Shown: positions 1 to 9,271 of the stretch, piece after piece
Layout: every line of letters starts with the position of its first letter
How positions within the stretch are numbered: position 1 is the first letter of the stretch
Assembly: GCF_000813725.1 (NCBI RefSeq)
Contig: NZ_JWLD01000002.1
Coordinates: forward strand, 298,531-362,530
Length of the DNA stretch: 64,000 nt
Source: Leisingera sp. ANG-Vp
Lineage (GTDB): Bacteria; Pseudomonadota; Alphaproteobacteria; Rhodobacterales; Rhodobacteraceae
Direction: 5' to 3'
Program-made: the position numbers and the translations under genes
Notes under the pieces: generated by a model
What the model saw: only the letters and a program-made list of their open reading frames with translations
Told to the model about the DNA's origin: nothing
Databases searched by the model: none

Positions 1-1
1 A

Positions 2-973
2 AGCGAAGAGCAGCCCAAGGTTGCCACCCGCAAATCCTCGGAAATGGCGCTGGCCGTCATCAACCCGCTGATGCCTGAAACCGTGGGCGGCTCCGCCGAC
101 CTCACCGGCTCCAACAACACCAAGACCGGCGACCTGGGCGTCTTTGACACCGACAACCGCAAGGGCCGCTATGTCTACTGGGGCATCCGCGAGCACGGCA
201 TGGCCGCGGCGATGAACGGCATGGCGCTGCACGGCGGCATGCGCCCCTATGGCGGCACCTTTTTCTGCTTCACCGACTACGCCCGCCCGGCGATGCGCCT
301 GGCCGCGCTGTCGAAGATCCCGTCGGTGTTCGTGATGACCCACGACTCGATCGGCGTTGGCGAAGACGGCCCGACCCACCAGCCGGTGGAGCACCTGGCG
401 ATCTGCCGCGCGACCCCGAACACCTATGTGTTCCGCCCGGCTGACACCGTGGAAACCGCCGAGGCCTGGGAAATCGCCCTGACCTCCAAGGACACCCCCT
501 CGGTGATGACCCTGACCCGTCAGAACCTGCCGACCGTCCGGACCGAGCACAAGCTGACCAACATGGTCGAAAAAGGCGCCTATGTGCTGGCCGAGGCCGA
601 GAACAAGCGCCAGGTGATCCTGATCGCCACCGGCTCTGAGGTCTCCGTCGCGATGGAAGCCAAGGCCAAGCTGGAAGCCGAAGGCATCGGCACCCGCGTT
701 GTTTCCATGCCCTGCATGGAGCTGTTTGCAGCGCAGGACGAAGCCTACCGCCGCAAGGTCCTGCCCGCAGGCCCGGTCCGCGTCGGCATCGAGGCAGCCG
801 TCCGCGACGGCGGCTGGGACCGCTGGCTTCTGGGCGAGCGCGGCCAGGACAAGAAGGCTGGCTTCGTCGGCATGGACCGCTTCGGCGCCTCCGCCCCTGC
901 AGGCGAGCTGTTCGTACGCTTCGGCATCACCGCCGAGGGCACAGTGGCGAAGGTCAAAGAGCTGCTGGGTTGA
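2..973 (+). CDS. tkt: Transketolase, C-terminal part (5' end outside window)
   Basis: Thiamine-diphosphate enzyme of the pentose phosphate and Calvin pathways that moves two-carbon ketol units between sugar phosphates. The reading frame is open from the window edge, so about 323 C-terminal residues of a normally ~650-670 residue protein are present. Visible landmarks are [13 protein letters not shown], the catalytic-glutamate motif IREHGM, and the pyrimidine-domain stretch [19 protein letters not shown], followed by the C-terminal transketolase domain. It ends just before a hairpin terminator. gap follows further downstream on the same strand, a tkt-gap neighbourhood that fits sugar metabolism. 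Identification is secure; the missing part is only the window boundary. Confidence 0.97.
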   Translation, partial: SEEQPKVATRKSSEMALAVINPLMPETVGGSADLTGSNNTKTGDLGVFDTDNRKGRYVYWGIREHGMAAAMNGMALHGGMRPYGGTFFCFTDYARPAMRLAALSKIPSVFVMTHDSIGVGEDGPTHQPVEHLAICRATPNTYVFRPADTVETAEAWEIALTSKDTPSVMTLTRQNLPTVRTEHKLTNMVEKGAYVLAEAENKRQVILIATGSEVSVAMEAKAKLEAEGIGTRVVSMPCMELFAAQDEAYRRKVLPAGPVRVGIEAAVRDGGWDRWLLGERGQDKKAGFVGMDRFGASAPAGELFVRFGITAEGTVAKVKELLG

Positions 974-999
974 TTGCTCAGCTAGCAGCTACAGTCTTT

Positions 1000-1028
1000 G
1001 GGGCATCCAACAGGATGCCCCTTTCCTT
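1000..1028 (+). terminator. Rho-independent terminator after tkt
   Basis: A perfect 9-bp stem (GGGGCATCC / GGATGCCCC) with a 4-nt loop is followed by a T-rich stretch. It lies 27 nt after the transketolase stop codon. Confidence 0.8.
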
Positions 1029-1094
1029 TTCCGCCTCAAAAAACTGCGTTACAGGTCTAGCGCCCGCCAGGCCCATCGATTGAGCCGTTGCGCA

Positions 1095-1628
1095 TCAACC
1101 GTCACTGGCACCCCCCTTTTTACCCCTGGCAATTGAAGGTTCGCCCGGTTCGCAGTGACGAAAGGCCTCAATCTCCTGACCATCGCGCTCTACAAGCTCA
1201 TCCTCTGTCATGAGGCTGAAAATCAAGTGGCCAAGGCACCGTTGATCAAACTCGCTAAAGTACGGCCCATCGATCAGCAAAAGACGGAAATCGTCGTTCC
1301 CTTCTAAGACGTACTTGAGTTCAACAATTGCCTTTTCTTCTGGAAAGGGTTCACTCCGGTCTAGCTGGAAAAAGTCAAAAAGCGGGAATGCGTGAACGTT
1401 TTCCATCCCATCGAGCACTGCAAAAAAATAGTCGTAGTCATCGGCCAACTCTGATTGAAATTCAAAGTCAATCAGCTGACCGGTGTCCTGTGCCACGATT
1501 TCTTCCCGTGCCGTGACAGAGAGATTCCACGAGTCAAAACGGATTTTCTGAGTGTCAGCAAATGCTCCAGAGCCAGCAAACGTAAGTAAGCCCACAGCAA
1601 TCCTGCTCAATACTCTTCGGGAACTCAT
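1095..1628 (-). CDS. Hypothetical secreted protein
   Basis: Not recognised. The chosen start gives 177 residues beginning MSSRRVLSRIAVGLLTF, a typical Sec signal peptide (basic start, hydrophobic core, cleavage near AFA-D). An AAGGTGG Shine-Dalgarno sits just upstream of this ATG, which is better than the longer frame reaching position 1697. The mature part is acidic and rich in aromatic residues, with two cysteines (QRCLGH and HCEPGE) near the end. Its base composition is visibly more A+T rich than the flanking tkt and DUF808 genes, which suggests lateral acquisition. It has no operon partner. Function unknown; probably periplasmic or exported. Confidence 0.6.
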   Translation of the reverse strand: MSSRRVLSRIAVGLLTFAGSGAFADTQKIRFDSWNLSVTAREEIVAQDTGQLIDFEFQSELADDYDYFFAVLDGMENVHAFPLFDFFQLDRSEPFPEEKAIVELKYVLEGNDDFRLLLIDGPYFSEFDQRCLGHLIFSLMTEDELVERDGQEIEAFRHCEPGEPSIARGKKGGASDG

Positions 1629-1711
1629 TTCTTGACCACCTTCTGAAATTGACCGGATCCAAAGCAAATTTCTTAATGTTTCAGCACCCTTAAACAACCA
1701 TCAGCTTGGCT

Positions 1712-2674
1712 TTACTTCTTCCCGGAGGCCGACGCAATCACCGGCCCGATCACCTTGGTCGCCAGCGGGATCAGCACCAGCCCCCAGGCAACGCCGAACA
1801 CCCCGTCCATTGCGGCCTTGGCGGTCCACTCGGCAAAACCGGTCCAGCCCGCGGGAACCGCGTGGCCAATGGCATAGGCCCAGTCATGAATGAGGTGGCC
1901 CAGCCAGCCAAAGCCCAGCACTTCCAGCCCGTGGATGATGATGGAGCCGCCGACCCACAGCATCGCAGCGGTGCCAACCACCGACAGGATCCACATCAGA
2001 ACCGGCATGAACTTGACCAGCCCGCGGCCCAGCCCCCGGCCGACCGGCGTCGGCGCGTTGTTCGTCAGGTACAGGCCCACGTCGTCCATCTTCACGATCA
2101 AAGCCACCGAGCCATAGACGGCGACGGTCACCCCGATGGCCACCACCGCCAGCGTTGCCGCCTGCATCCAGACATTCGGCGCCTCGATGGCGGCAAGCGC
2201 AATGGTCATGATCTCTGCCGACAGGATGAAATCGGTCTTGATAGCCCCCTTGATTTTCTGCTCTTCGAGGTGGCCCGGGTCCTTGACGCTCATATCCTCT
2301 TCGATGGCGTGGCTCGCGTGCGGGAACAGCACGTGGAAGACCTTTTCAGCGCCCTCGAAGCACAGGTATGACCCGCCCAGCATCAACAGCGGCGTGATCA
2401 GCCAGGGGGCAAAGTTCGCCAGCAGCATGGCGACCGGCAGCAAAAGGATCAGCTTGTTGAACAGCGACCCGCGGGTAATGCGCCAGATAATCGGCAGCTC
2501 ACGCGCGGGCGCAAAGCCCTGCACGTATTTCGGGGTCACCGCTGCATCGTCGATGATCACACCCGCAGTCTTGGCCCCGGCCTTGCCTGCCGCCGCCGCC
2601 ACGTCGTCAATCGACGCCGCCGCCACCTTGGCGATCCCCGCCACATCATCCAGAAGCGCCAGCAAACCGCTCAT
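1712..2674 (-). CDS. DUF808 (YedI-type) integral membrane protein
   Basis: A 320-residue inner-membrane protein of the DUF808/YedI family, whose function is not established. The family hallmark is the small-residue-rich N-terminus MSGLLALLDDVAGIAKVAAA, followed by AGVIIDDAAVTPKYVQG and then several hydrophobic segments (roughly residues 75-105, 160-190, 210-250 and 280-310). Length and start agree with the family. It is transcribed away from gap; the 230 nt between the two starts hold the operator-like array described separately. Role is inferred only as membrane-associated. Confidence 0.93.
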   Translation of the reverse strand: MSGLLALLDDVAGIAKVAAASIDDVAAAAGKAGAKTAGVIIDDAAVTPKYVQGFAPARELPIIWRITRGSLFNKLILLLPVAMLLANFAPWLITPLLMLGGSYLCFEGAEKVFHVLFPHASHAIEEDMSVKDPGHLEEQKIKGAIKTDFILSAEIMTIALAAIEAPNVWMQAATLAVVAIGVTVAVYGSVALIVKMDDVGLYLTNNAPTPVGRGLGRGLVKFMPVLMWILSVVGTAAMLWVGGSIIIHGLEVLGFGWLGHLIHDWAYAIGHAVPAGWTGFAEWTAKAAMDGVFGVAWGLVLIPLATKVIGPVIASASGKK

Positions 2675-2741
2675 GCCAATTCCCTCAATCTCTGCCCGCG
2701 TTTACCCGGCAATCTGCCTGCTTCCGCGCCGGGGCACAAGC

Positions 2742-2817
2742 GTTAGCGCCAGCGGCAATTTTCCGTTAACGCCACCGGCGGCAGCCGTTACCGCCACCAG
2801 CGACATTTTGCGCTAAC
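2742..2817 (+). promoter_or_regulatory. Phased GTTANCGCC repeats upstream of gap (candidate operators)
   Basis: Three direct copies of GTTANCGCC start at 2742, 2765 and 2787, spaced 23 and 22 nt, about two helical turns. An inverted half-site GCGCTAAC follows at 2810-2817. The array lies between the divergent DUF808 and gap genes, about 90-165 nt before the gap start. The half-sites resemble LacI-family operators; a CceR-like central-carbon regulator is a candidate, but this is inference. Confidence 0.45.
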
Positions 2818-2908
2818 AGTTTCATTTAATGCCGCTTTTACCCCTTTAGACCACATCCGCCCCGGTCTATATGGCGGCCAAAGGTTTTGCTCGCTTGGAG
2901 ACGTACTC

Positions 2909-3910
<1,002 letters not shown>

Positions 3911-3934
3911 ACGCCCAATTGTTCTTGAGAATTC

Positions 3935-3970
3935 GCGCCCGCTCAGGTTATCTGGGCGGGCGTTTTCTTT
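3935..3970 (+). terminator. Rho-independent terminator after gap
   Basis: An 11-bp stem (CGCCCGCTCAG / CTGGGCGGGCG, one G-T pair) is followed by TTTTCTTT. It begins 24 nt after the gap stop codon. Confidence 0.85.
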
Positions 3971-3984
3971 GCGGCGGAGCTTTC

Positions 3985-4128
3985 ATGACCAACCGGATTG
4001 CCATTTTCCTGGGCCTGTTCCTGGTTGCCGCTGCCGCTATTGATATCGCTCTGTTCGGCAATGAGCACATGATCTTCCTCGGCAAGAAGTTCTTTGCGCT
4101 GATTGACTGGGTCGCCTTCTGGCGCTGA
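3985..4128 (+). CDS. Small membrane protein (47 aa) downstream of gap
   Basis: A short frame encoding MTNRIAIFLGLFLVAAAAID and then a charged middle and an amphipathic end finishing in WVAFWR. One N-terminal transmembrane helix is predicted (residues about 5-22). A purine-rich GGCGGAGC sits just before the ATG. A longer frame exists upstream but would run back through the gap terminator, so the internal start is preferred. Small proteins of this kind following gap are, from memory, common in roseobacters. Function unknown. Confidence 0.6.
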   Translation: MTNRIAIFLGLFLVAAAAIDIALFGNEHMIFLGKKFFALIDWVAFWR

Positions 4129-4205
4129 CACCGCCATCGTTTCCGGAGCCGCTGGCCTCAAGCCCTGTTGCCTGCCTTCGGCCGGTACTTACACGCAACC
4201 CGCCG

Positions 4206-4241
4206 GCAAAAGCACAAAGCCAGGCAATTAGCCCGGCTTTG
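4206..4241 (-). terminator. Terminator after coaD
   Basis: Read on the minus strand, a 10-bp stem with small internal mismatch (CAAAGCCGGG / CCTGGCTTTG) is followed by TGCTTTTG. It lies about 25 nt past the coaD stop. Confidence 0.6.
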
Positions 4242-4266
4242 CCAGTCTCCAAATCTGCAAAAGATC

Positions 4267-4767
4267 TCAGGCGGTTTTGCCCAACCGGTCCAGCAGGCGG
4301 TCTTTGACCAGCGGGGTCACGAATTTCGACACATCCCCGTCCAGCCGGGCGATTTCCTTGACCAGCTTCGACGCAATCGCCTGATGCCGCGCCTCCGCCA
4401 TCAGGAATACCGTCTCCACCGAACTGTCCAGCGCCCGGTTCATGCCAACCATCTGGAATTCATACTCGAAATCCGCAACCGCGCGCAAACCGCGCACAAT
4501 GATCTGAGCGCCGACGTCACGGGCACAATCGATCAGCAGATTCTCAAAGGGATGCGCCACAATCTCGGTGCCGGTCTCGGCGCTGAGCTTGGCGCATTCC
4601 GCCTCGATCATCTCAACCCGTTCTTCCAGATTGAACAACGGCCCCTTGTCACGGTTGATCGCGACGCCGATGACCAGCTTGTCCACCAGCGCACTGGCGC
4701 GGCGGATGATGTCGATGTGCCCGATGGTGATCGGGTCGAAGGTGCCGGGATACAGACCCACACGCAT
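4267..4767 (-). CDS. coaD: Phosphopantetheine adenylyltransferase
   Basis: Fourth step of coenzyme A synthesis: 4'-phosphopantetheine plus ATP gives dephospho-CoA. The 166-residue protein starts MRVGLYPGTFDPITIGH, the nucleotidyltransferase signature with the T/HxGH motif. Further family landmarks are INRDKGPLFNLEERVEMI, RGLRAVADFEYEFQM and, near the end, the LVKEIARLDGDVS segment. Length is standard. An AGGAGG ribosome site lies upstream. It is followed by its own terminator and preceded by the CBS-domain gene on the same strand, 95 nt away. Confidence 0.97.
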   Translation of the reverse strand: MRVGLYPGTFDPITIGHIDIIRRASALVDKLVIGVAINRDKGPLFNLEERVEMIEAECAKLSAETGTEIVAHPFENLLIDCARDVGAQIIVRGLRAVADFEYEFQMVGMNRALDSSVETVFLMAEARHQAIASKLVKEIARLDGDVSKFVTPLVKDRLLDRLGKTA

Positions 4768-4862
4768 GGGCGGCCTCCTGCCTTGTCAGAATTTCTGCAC
4801 ACGCAAACACATCTGGTGCTGCGAATGCAAGAGGGCAGAAATACGGAGCCTGCCCCTGCGGC

Positions 4863-5297
4863 TCAGTGCCCCATGATCATGTCCTGCAGCGCGTCCTTCT
4901 CCATTGCCACTTGCGCCAGCTGCGCCTTCACGGCATCGCCAAGTGTAACGATTCCAACAAGTTTTCCGTCTTCGACCACTGGCATGTGGCGGAAACGCCC
5001 GTCTGTCATCTGTTTCAGGATGTCCCCGACATTCGACTGGCTCGTGCAGGTGACAAGCTCGCGCGTCATATAGCCGCTGACCGGCTGATCCAGGCAGCCG
5101 GACCCTGCCTTGGCCAGTTCCCGGACGATGTCGCGTTCGGACAGGATTCCGTCCGGATACTCGCCGTCTGCAGAAACCACCACGGTGCCAAAACGGTTGT
5201 CAGACATCACTTTTGCAGCCTCGGACACGCTCGCAGTCAGTTTGACGGTGACAACCTCGGAGCTGGCCTTTGACTTCAAAATCTCTTGAACAAGCAT
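4863..5297 (-). CDS. CBS-domain pair protein
   Basis: A 144-residue stand-alone CBS-pair (Bateman) protein, normally a ligand-binding regulatory module that senses adenine nucleotides or related molecules. The first CBS motif covers about residues 5-65 (VSEAAKVMSDNRFGTVVV, ending GILSERDIVREL) and the second about 72-135 (VGDILKQMTDGRFRHMPVV, then GIVTLGDAV). The start chosen is the ATG 10 nt after GGAGG; a GTG three codons earlier lies directly against the ribosome site and is less likely. There is no fused catalytic domain, and the target protein is unknown. Confidence 0.9.
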   Translation of the reverse strand: MLVQEILKSKASSEVVTVKLTASVSEAAKVMSDNRFGTVVVSADGEYPDGILSERDIVRELAKAGSGCLDQPVSGYMTRELVTCTSQSNVGDILKQMTDGRFRHMPVVEDGKLVGIVTLGDAVKAQLAQVAMEKDALQDMIMGH

Positions 5298-5354
5298 TCT
5301 GCGCACACCTCCGTAATATTATTGCGTAATTCCGAGGTTTGCCGCAATGCAGCT

Positions 5355-6251
5355 TTAAGTCAAGGCTTCCAATCGGGCCACCTCGTCGCGGATGCCTTTG
5401 GACAGCGCCTGCGCAAAGCGGTTGAGCCGTTCACTGCGCTGGTCGCCCTGATGGCGCACCAGGTGGAAGCTGCGGGTCAGGCTCACCTTTTCGGTCAGGA
5501 TTTTGCGCAGCATGCGGTGCGCCGGCAGGCTGAAATCATGCGCAACGCACAGAGCCGTGCCTTGCGCCGCCATCTTGATCTGGACCGACACGGAATTTGA
5601 CGCCAGTGCAACTCTCTCAATGCCAATGTCATTGAGGTAATCCAGTTCCTTGTCGAAAATCATGTCGGGGATATAGCCGATCATCCTGTGGCCGCTGAGG
5701 TCCTCAAGCTTTTCGATTGGCGGGTGTTTCTTCAAGTAATGCCGCGAGCCGACCAGATGCAGCTTGTAGTCGCAGATTTTCTGCACCAGCAGCTTGCCGG
5801 CCGTGGGCGCACTGACGGTAACGGCCATATCCGCTTCCCGGCGGCTCAGATTGATGACCCTCGGCAGCGCAACGATCTGGATATCCAAATCGGGATTTTC
5901 CTCGGCGATCTGGACGCAGACCTGCGGCAGAATGTAGTTGGCGCTGCCGTCCGGCGCGCCAATCCTGATCTGGCCGGACAAGGTATCGCTGGGTCCGGTC
6001 AGCGCCTCGGTGCCTGCGCGCATCGCTTGTTCTGCGGCCTCGGCATGGACCAGCAAACGGTCGCCGGCTGCACTCAGCGCATAGCCTTGCGGGGATTTCA
6101 CAAACAGCGGAGTTTCCAAAGCGGCCTCGAACCGGGCAATTCTGCGGCCCACGGTGGCAGGGTCCATTTTCAGGATGCGCCCTGCCCCTGACAGGCTGGC
6201 CTCCCGCGCCACCGCCAAAAACACTTTCATATCATCCCACTGCGGATCCAT
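5355..6251 (-). CDS. LysR-family transcriptional regulator
   Basis: A 298-residue LysR-type regulator with an N-terminal winged helix-turn-helix (residues about 5-65, FLAVAREASLSGAGRILKMD) and a substrate-binding domain from about residue 90. It is divergent from mmsA with 135 nt between starts, the usual LysR arrangement in which the regulator controls the neighbour. It may therefore regulate methylmalonate-semialdehyde dehydrogenase or valine catabolism, but this is inferred from position only. The inducer is unknown. A TTAACGC-T-GCGTTAA palindrome lies 25 nt upstream of its start codon. Confidence 0.93.
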   Translation of the reverse strand: MDPQWDDMKVFLAVAREASLSGAGRILKMDPATVGRRIARFEAALETPLFVKSPQGYALSAAGDRLLVHAEAAEQAMRAGTEALTGPSDTLSGQIRIGAPDGSANYILPQVCVQIAEENPDLDIQIVALPRVINLSRREADMAVTVSAPTAGKLLVQKICDYKLHLVGSRHYLKKHPPIEKLEDLSGHRMIGYIPDMIFDKELDYLNDIGIERVALASNSVSVQIKMAAQGTALCVAHDFSLPAHRMLRKILTEKVSLTRSFHLVRHQGDQRSERLNRFAQALSKGIRDEVARLEALT

Positions 6252-6275
6252 TGCGCCGGTTCCTCCGTGCCCGTA

Positions 6276-6290
6276 TTAACGCTGCGTTAA
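6276..6290. promoter_or_regulatory. TTAA-N7-TTAA palindrome (CtrA-like or LysR operator)
   Basis: TTAACGCTGCGTTAA is an almost perfect inverted repeat that exactly fits the CtrA consensus TTAA-N7-TTAA. It sits in the 135-nt spacer between the divergent LysR gene and mmsA. It could equally be the LysR autoregulatory site; the sequence cannot decide. Confidence 0.5.
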
Positions 6291-6386
6291 CCTTTTGCGT
6301 TCCTGCAAAGCCTCTTTGAAATCTTTCCTCTTTTCCGATGTTTTTTGCAAGCCTAGGATTGCGGCAAAGGAAAACAGGAGGAACCG

Positions 6387-7886
6387 ATGCAAGAACTCGG
6401 CCACTTTATCAACGGCAAGCTCTCCGCCGGCACGTCCGGCCGCTTTGACGACGTCTACAATCCTGCAACAGGTGAAGTTCAGGCGAAACTGGCCATGGCC
6501 AGCGCCGATGAAACCGCCGCGATCATCGAACAGGCGGCGGCAGCGCAGCCCGCATGGGCGGCAACCAACCCGCAGAAACGCGCCCGCGTGATGATGAAAA
6601 TGGTCGCGCTGATGAACCGCGACATGGACAAACTGGCCGAGGCCCTGTCCCGCGAGCACGGCAAGACTATCCCCGACGCCAAGGGCGACCTGCAGCGCGG
6701 CCTGGAAGTGATCGAATACTGCGTCGGTGCACCGCAGATGCTGAAGGGCGAGTTCACCGACTCCGCGGGCCCCGGCATCGACATGTTCTCCATGCGCCAG
6801 GCGCTGGGTGTTGTCGGCTCCATCATGCCGTTCAACTTCCCCGCCATGATGCCGCTGTGGCACGTCGGCCCGGCGCTGGCCTGCGGCAACGCCGTGGTGC
6901 TGAAGCCGTCCGAGCGCGATCCGTCCGTGCCGCTGATGCTGGCCGAGCTGTTTGTTGAGGCAGGCCTGCCCGAAGGCGTGTTCCAGGTTGTGAACGGCGA
7001 CAAGGAAGCGGTCGACACCATCCTGGACAGCGAGATCATTCAGGGCGTGTCCTTCGTGGGCTCCACCCCGATTGCCCAGTACATCTACTCCCGCGCCACC
7101 GCCAACGGCAAGCGCGCCCAGTGCTTCGGCGGCGCCAAGAACCACATGATCGTGATGCCCGATGCGGATCTGGATCAGGCAGCAGACGCGCTGGTCGGCG
7201 CAGGCTACGGCGCGGCAGGCGAACGCTGCATGGCGATCTCGGTTGCGGTTCCGGTCGGTGAAGAAACCGCCGACAAGCTGATCGAGAAGCTGATCCCGCG
7301 CATCGAAAAGCTGAAAGTCGGCCCCTACACCGCAGGCGACGACGTCGACCTGGGCCCGGTTGTAACTGCAGCCGCCAAGGACCGTATCCTGGGCCTGATC
7401 CAGTCCGGTGTCGATCAGGGCGCGGAACTGGTTGTCGACAACCGCGACTTCTCCCTGCAGGGCTATGAAGACGGCTTCTTTGTCGGCCCGCACCTGTTTG
7501 ACCGTGTCACCACCGACATGGACATCTACAAGCAGGAAATCTTCGGCCCGGTTCTGTCCACCGTCCGCGCCGGCTCCTATGAAGAAGCGCTGAAACTGGC
7601 GATGGATCATGAGTACGGCAATGGCACCGCGATCTTCACCCGTGATGGCGACACTGCGCGCGACTTCGCCAGCCGTGTGAACATCGGTATGGTCGGCATC
7701 AACGTCCCGATCCCGGTGCCGCTGGCCTACCACACCTTCGGCGGCTGGAAGAAGTCCATGTTCGGCGATCTGAACCAGCACGGCCCGGACAGCTTCAAGT
7801 TCTACACCCGCACCAAGACCGTGACCTCGCGCTGGCCCTCGGGCATCAAGGAAGGCGGCGAGTTCAACTTCAAAGCTATGGACTAA
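6387..7886 (+). CDS. mmsA: Methylmalonate-semialdehyde dehydrogenase (CoA-acylating)
   Basis: Oxidative decarboxylation of methylmalonate semialdehyde to propionyl-CoA with NAD and CoA, the last dedicated step of valine degradation (also used for thymine and inositol breakdown). The 499-residue aldehyde dehydrogenase has the MmsA-type features IMPFNFPAMMPLWH, GSTPIAQYIY, CFGGAKNHMIVMPDAD and the catalytic cysteine in GAAGERCMAIS. A strong AGGAGGAACCG ribosome site precedes the ATG, and a hairpin terminator follows. The partner genes for the preceding valine steps lie 4 kb downstream on the same strand, separated by three unrelated genes. Confidence 0.96.
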   Translation: MQELGHFINGKLSAGTSGRFDDVYNPATGEVQAKLAMASADETAAIIEQAAAAQPAWAATNPQKRARVMMKMVALMNRDMDKLAEALSREHGKTIPDAKGDLQRGLEVIEYCVGAPQMLKGEFTDSAGPGIDMFSMRQALGVVGSIMPFNFPAMMPLWHVGPALACGNAVVLKPSERDPSVPLMLAELFVEAGLPEGVFQVVNGDKEAVDTILDSEIIQGVSFVGSTPIAQYIYSRATANGKRAQCFGGAKNHMIVMPDADLDQAADALVGAGYGAAGERCMAISVAVPVGEETADKLIEKLIPRIEKLKVGPYTAGDDVDLGPVVTAAAKDRILGLIQSGVDQGAELVVDNRDFSLQGYEDGFFVGPHLFDRVTTDMDIYKQEIFGPVLSTVRAGSYEEALKLAMDHEYGNGTAIFTRDGDTARDFASRVNIGMVGINVPIPVPLAYHTFGGWKKSMFGDLNQHGPDSFKFYTRTKTVTSRWPSGIKEGGEFNFKAMD

Positions 7887-7910
7887 GCTTCTGCTTTTAA
7901 ATCGCTTTCA

Positions 7911-7937
7911 AAGGCCCCGGATTTCCGGGGCCTTTCT
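7911..7937 (+). terminator. Terminator after mmsA
   Basis: AAGGCCCCGG / CCGGGGCCTT forms a 10-bp stem with a 2-nt AT and TT flank around the loop, then TTCTTGTTTTT. It starts 25 nt after the mmsA stop. Confidence 0.85.
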
Positions 7938-8090
7938 TGTTTTTCTCTGTTCGACCAGGAAGCCCCCGCAATCAGGCACGACGTGAACCCGCAACTGTGA
8001 AGGATTAAACCTGTTTGCGGCAAAATTTCCCTTGCTCTGCCCGGCTGGTAGTCTATCCGGTCAGCACCACTCAAGAACAACGGCAGGCGC

Positions 8091-9125
8091 ATGAGCAGCA
8101 CCCAGATTCCCGACCGGCCCGGTTCGGCCGCAAAGACAGCACGTGATTGGGTCAAGGTGCTGGCCCACTACCGGGAACCGGATCATCGGCGAAGTGCGTT
8201 CGAACTGGCTGTAACTGTTGTACCCTTCCTGGCGCTCTGGGCGCTGGCCTGGTGGTCGCTCTCTGTCAGCTATTGGCTGACACTCGCTATTTCGGTGGCA
8301 ATCGCAGCCTTTCTGCTGCGCCTGTTCACCATCCAGCATGATTGCGGCCATGGTTCCTTCTTCCGCAACCGCCATGTGAGCGACTGGGTCGGACGGATCA
8401 TCGGCGTGCTGACACTTACACCCTACGACGTCTGGCGCCGCACCCACTCGATCCACCACAGCACCCATGGCAACCTGGGCAAGCGCGGCATGGGCGACAT
8501 CCACACCATGACGGTGGCGGAGTACCGGGCGGAAAGCCGCTGGGGGCGGCTGATGTACCGTCTTTACCGCCACCCGGTGACGCTGTTCGGTATTGGCCCC
8601 GGCTATCTGTTTTTCCTGCAGAACCGCATTCCTTACGGCCTGATGGACCAGTCCCGCTACTGGATCAGCGCAATGGGCACAAACGCAACAATCATCGCAG
8701 CTCTGGCAGCTATCTGGTACTTTGGCGGGCTGATGCCAATTCTGCTCATTTTCGTGCCTGCCACGCTGATCGCTGCAACCGCCGGCCTGTGGCTGTTTTA
8801 CGTGCAGCATCAGTTTGAAACCACACAGTGGGAGCAGGAAGAGGACTGGCAGCTGCATGACTCCGCTCTGCATGGCAGCTCCCACTATGTGCTGCCGCCG
8901 GTGCTGCAATGGCTCAGCGCCAATATCGGCATTCACCACGTGCATCACCTTTACAGCCGCATTCCCTTCTACAGGTTGCCGCAAGTGCTGCGGGATCATG
9001 CAGAATTGGCCGAAGGCAACCGGATGACCATCCGCGAGAGCCTGGCCAATGCGCGGCTGCACCTGTGGGACGAAGACAGCAAGCGGCTGCTGTCCTTCGC
9101 CCAGGCCCGCCAGCTTTATGGCTGA
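8091..9125 (+). CDS. Membrane fatty acid desaturase
   Basis: Membrane di-iron desaturase (344 residues), probably acting on acyl lipids to introduce a cis double bond. All three histidine boxes are present: HDCGH at residues 83-87, HSIHH at 119-123 and HHVHH at 282-286. Hydrophobic segments flank them (about 43-80, 175-230). The sequence resembles the delta-12/omega-6 (DesA-like) group, but the position of desaturation cannot be read from sequence. It lies between valine-catabolism genes without functional link and probably has its own promoter in the preceding 150 nt. Confidence 0.92.
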   Translation: MSSTQIPDRPGSAAKTARDWVKVLAHYREPDHRRSAFELAVTVVPFLALWALAWWSLSVSYWLTLAISVAIAAFLLRLFTIQHDCGHGSFFRNRHVSDWVGRIIGVLTLTPYDVWRRTHSIHHSTHGNLGKRGMGDIHTMTVAEYRAESRWGRLMYRLYRHPVTLFGIGPGYLFFLQNRIPYGLMDQSRYWISAMGTNATIIAALAAIWYFGGLMPILLIFVPATLIAATAGLWLFYVQHQFETTQWEQEEDWQLHDSALHGSSHYVLPPVLQWLSANIGIHHVHHLYSRIPFYRLPQVLRDHAELAEGNRMTIRESLANARLHLWDEDSKRLLSFAQARQLYG

Positions 9126-9271
9126 AACCTGCCCGGCGCAGCGGCGGGAACCTGCCGCCCGCGCCGACACAAGTTTGTGAGGCGGGTCAAATCCGCTATT
9201 GGGCCCCTATGAAAACCCGTGTGCTTGCTTATCTTGCTGCCGAGTTTTCGAGCAGCCCGGCAGAGGACAAG

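Noticed and set aside
6276..7781. A 501-codon antisense open frame opposite mmsA
   Set aside because: Same codon-bias artefact; the translation has low-complexity character and no recognisable motif.
7938..8090. The spacer before the desaturase gene considered as a riboswitch or cobalamin element
   Set aside because: No conserved riboswitch core or extended stem could be drawn; only ordinary promoter-like sequence remains.
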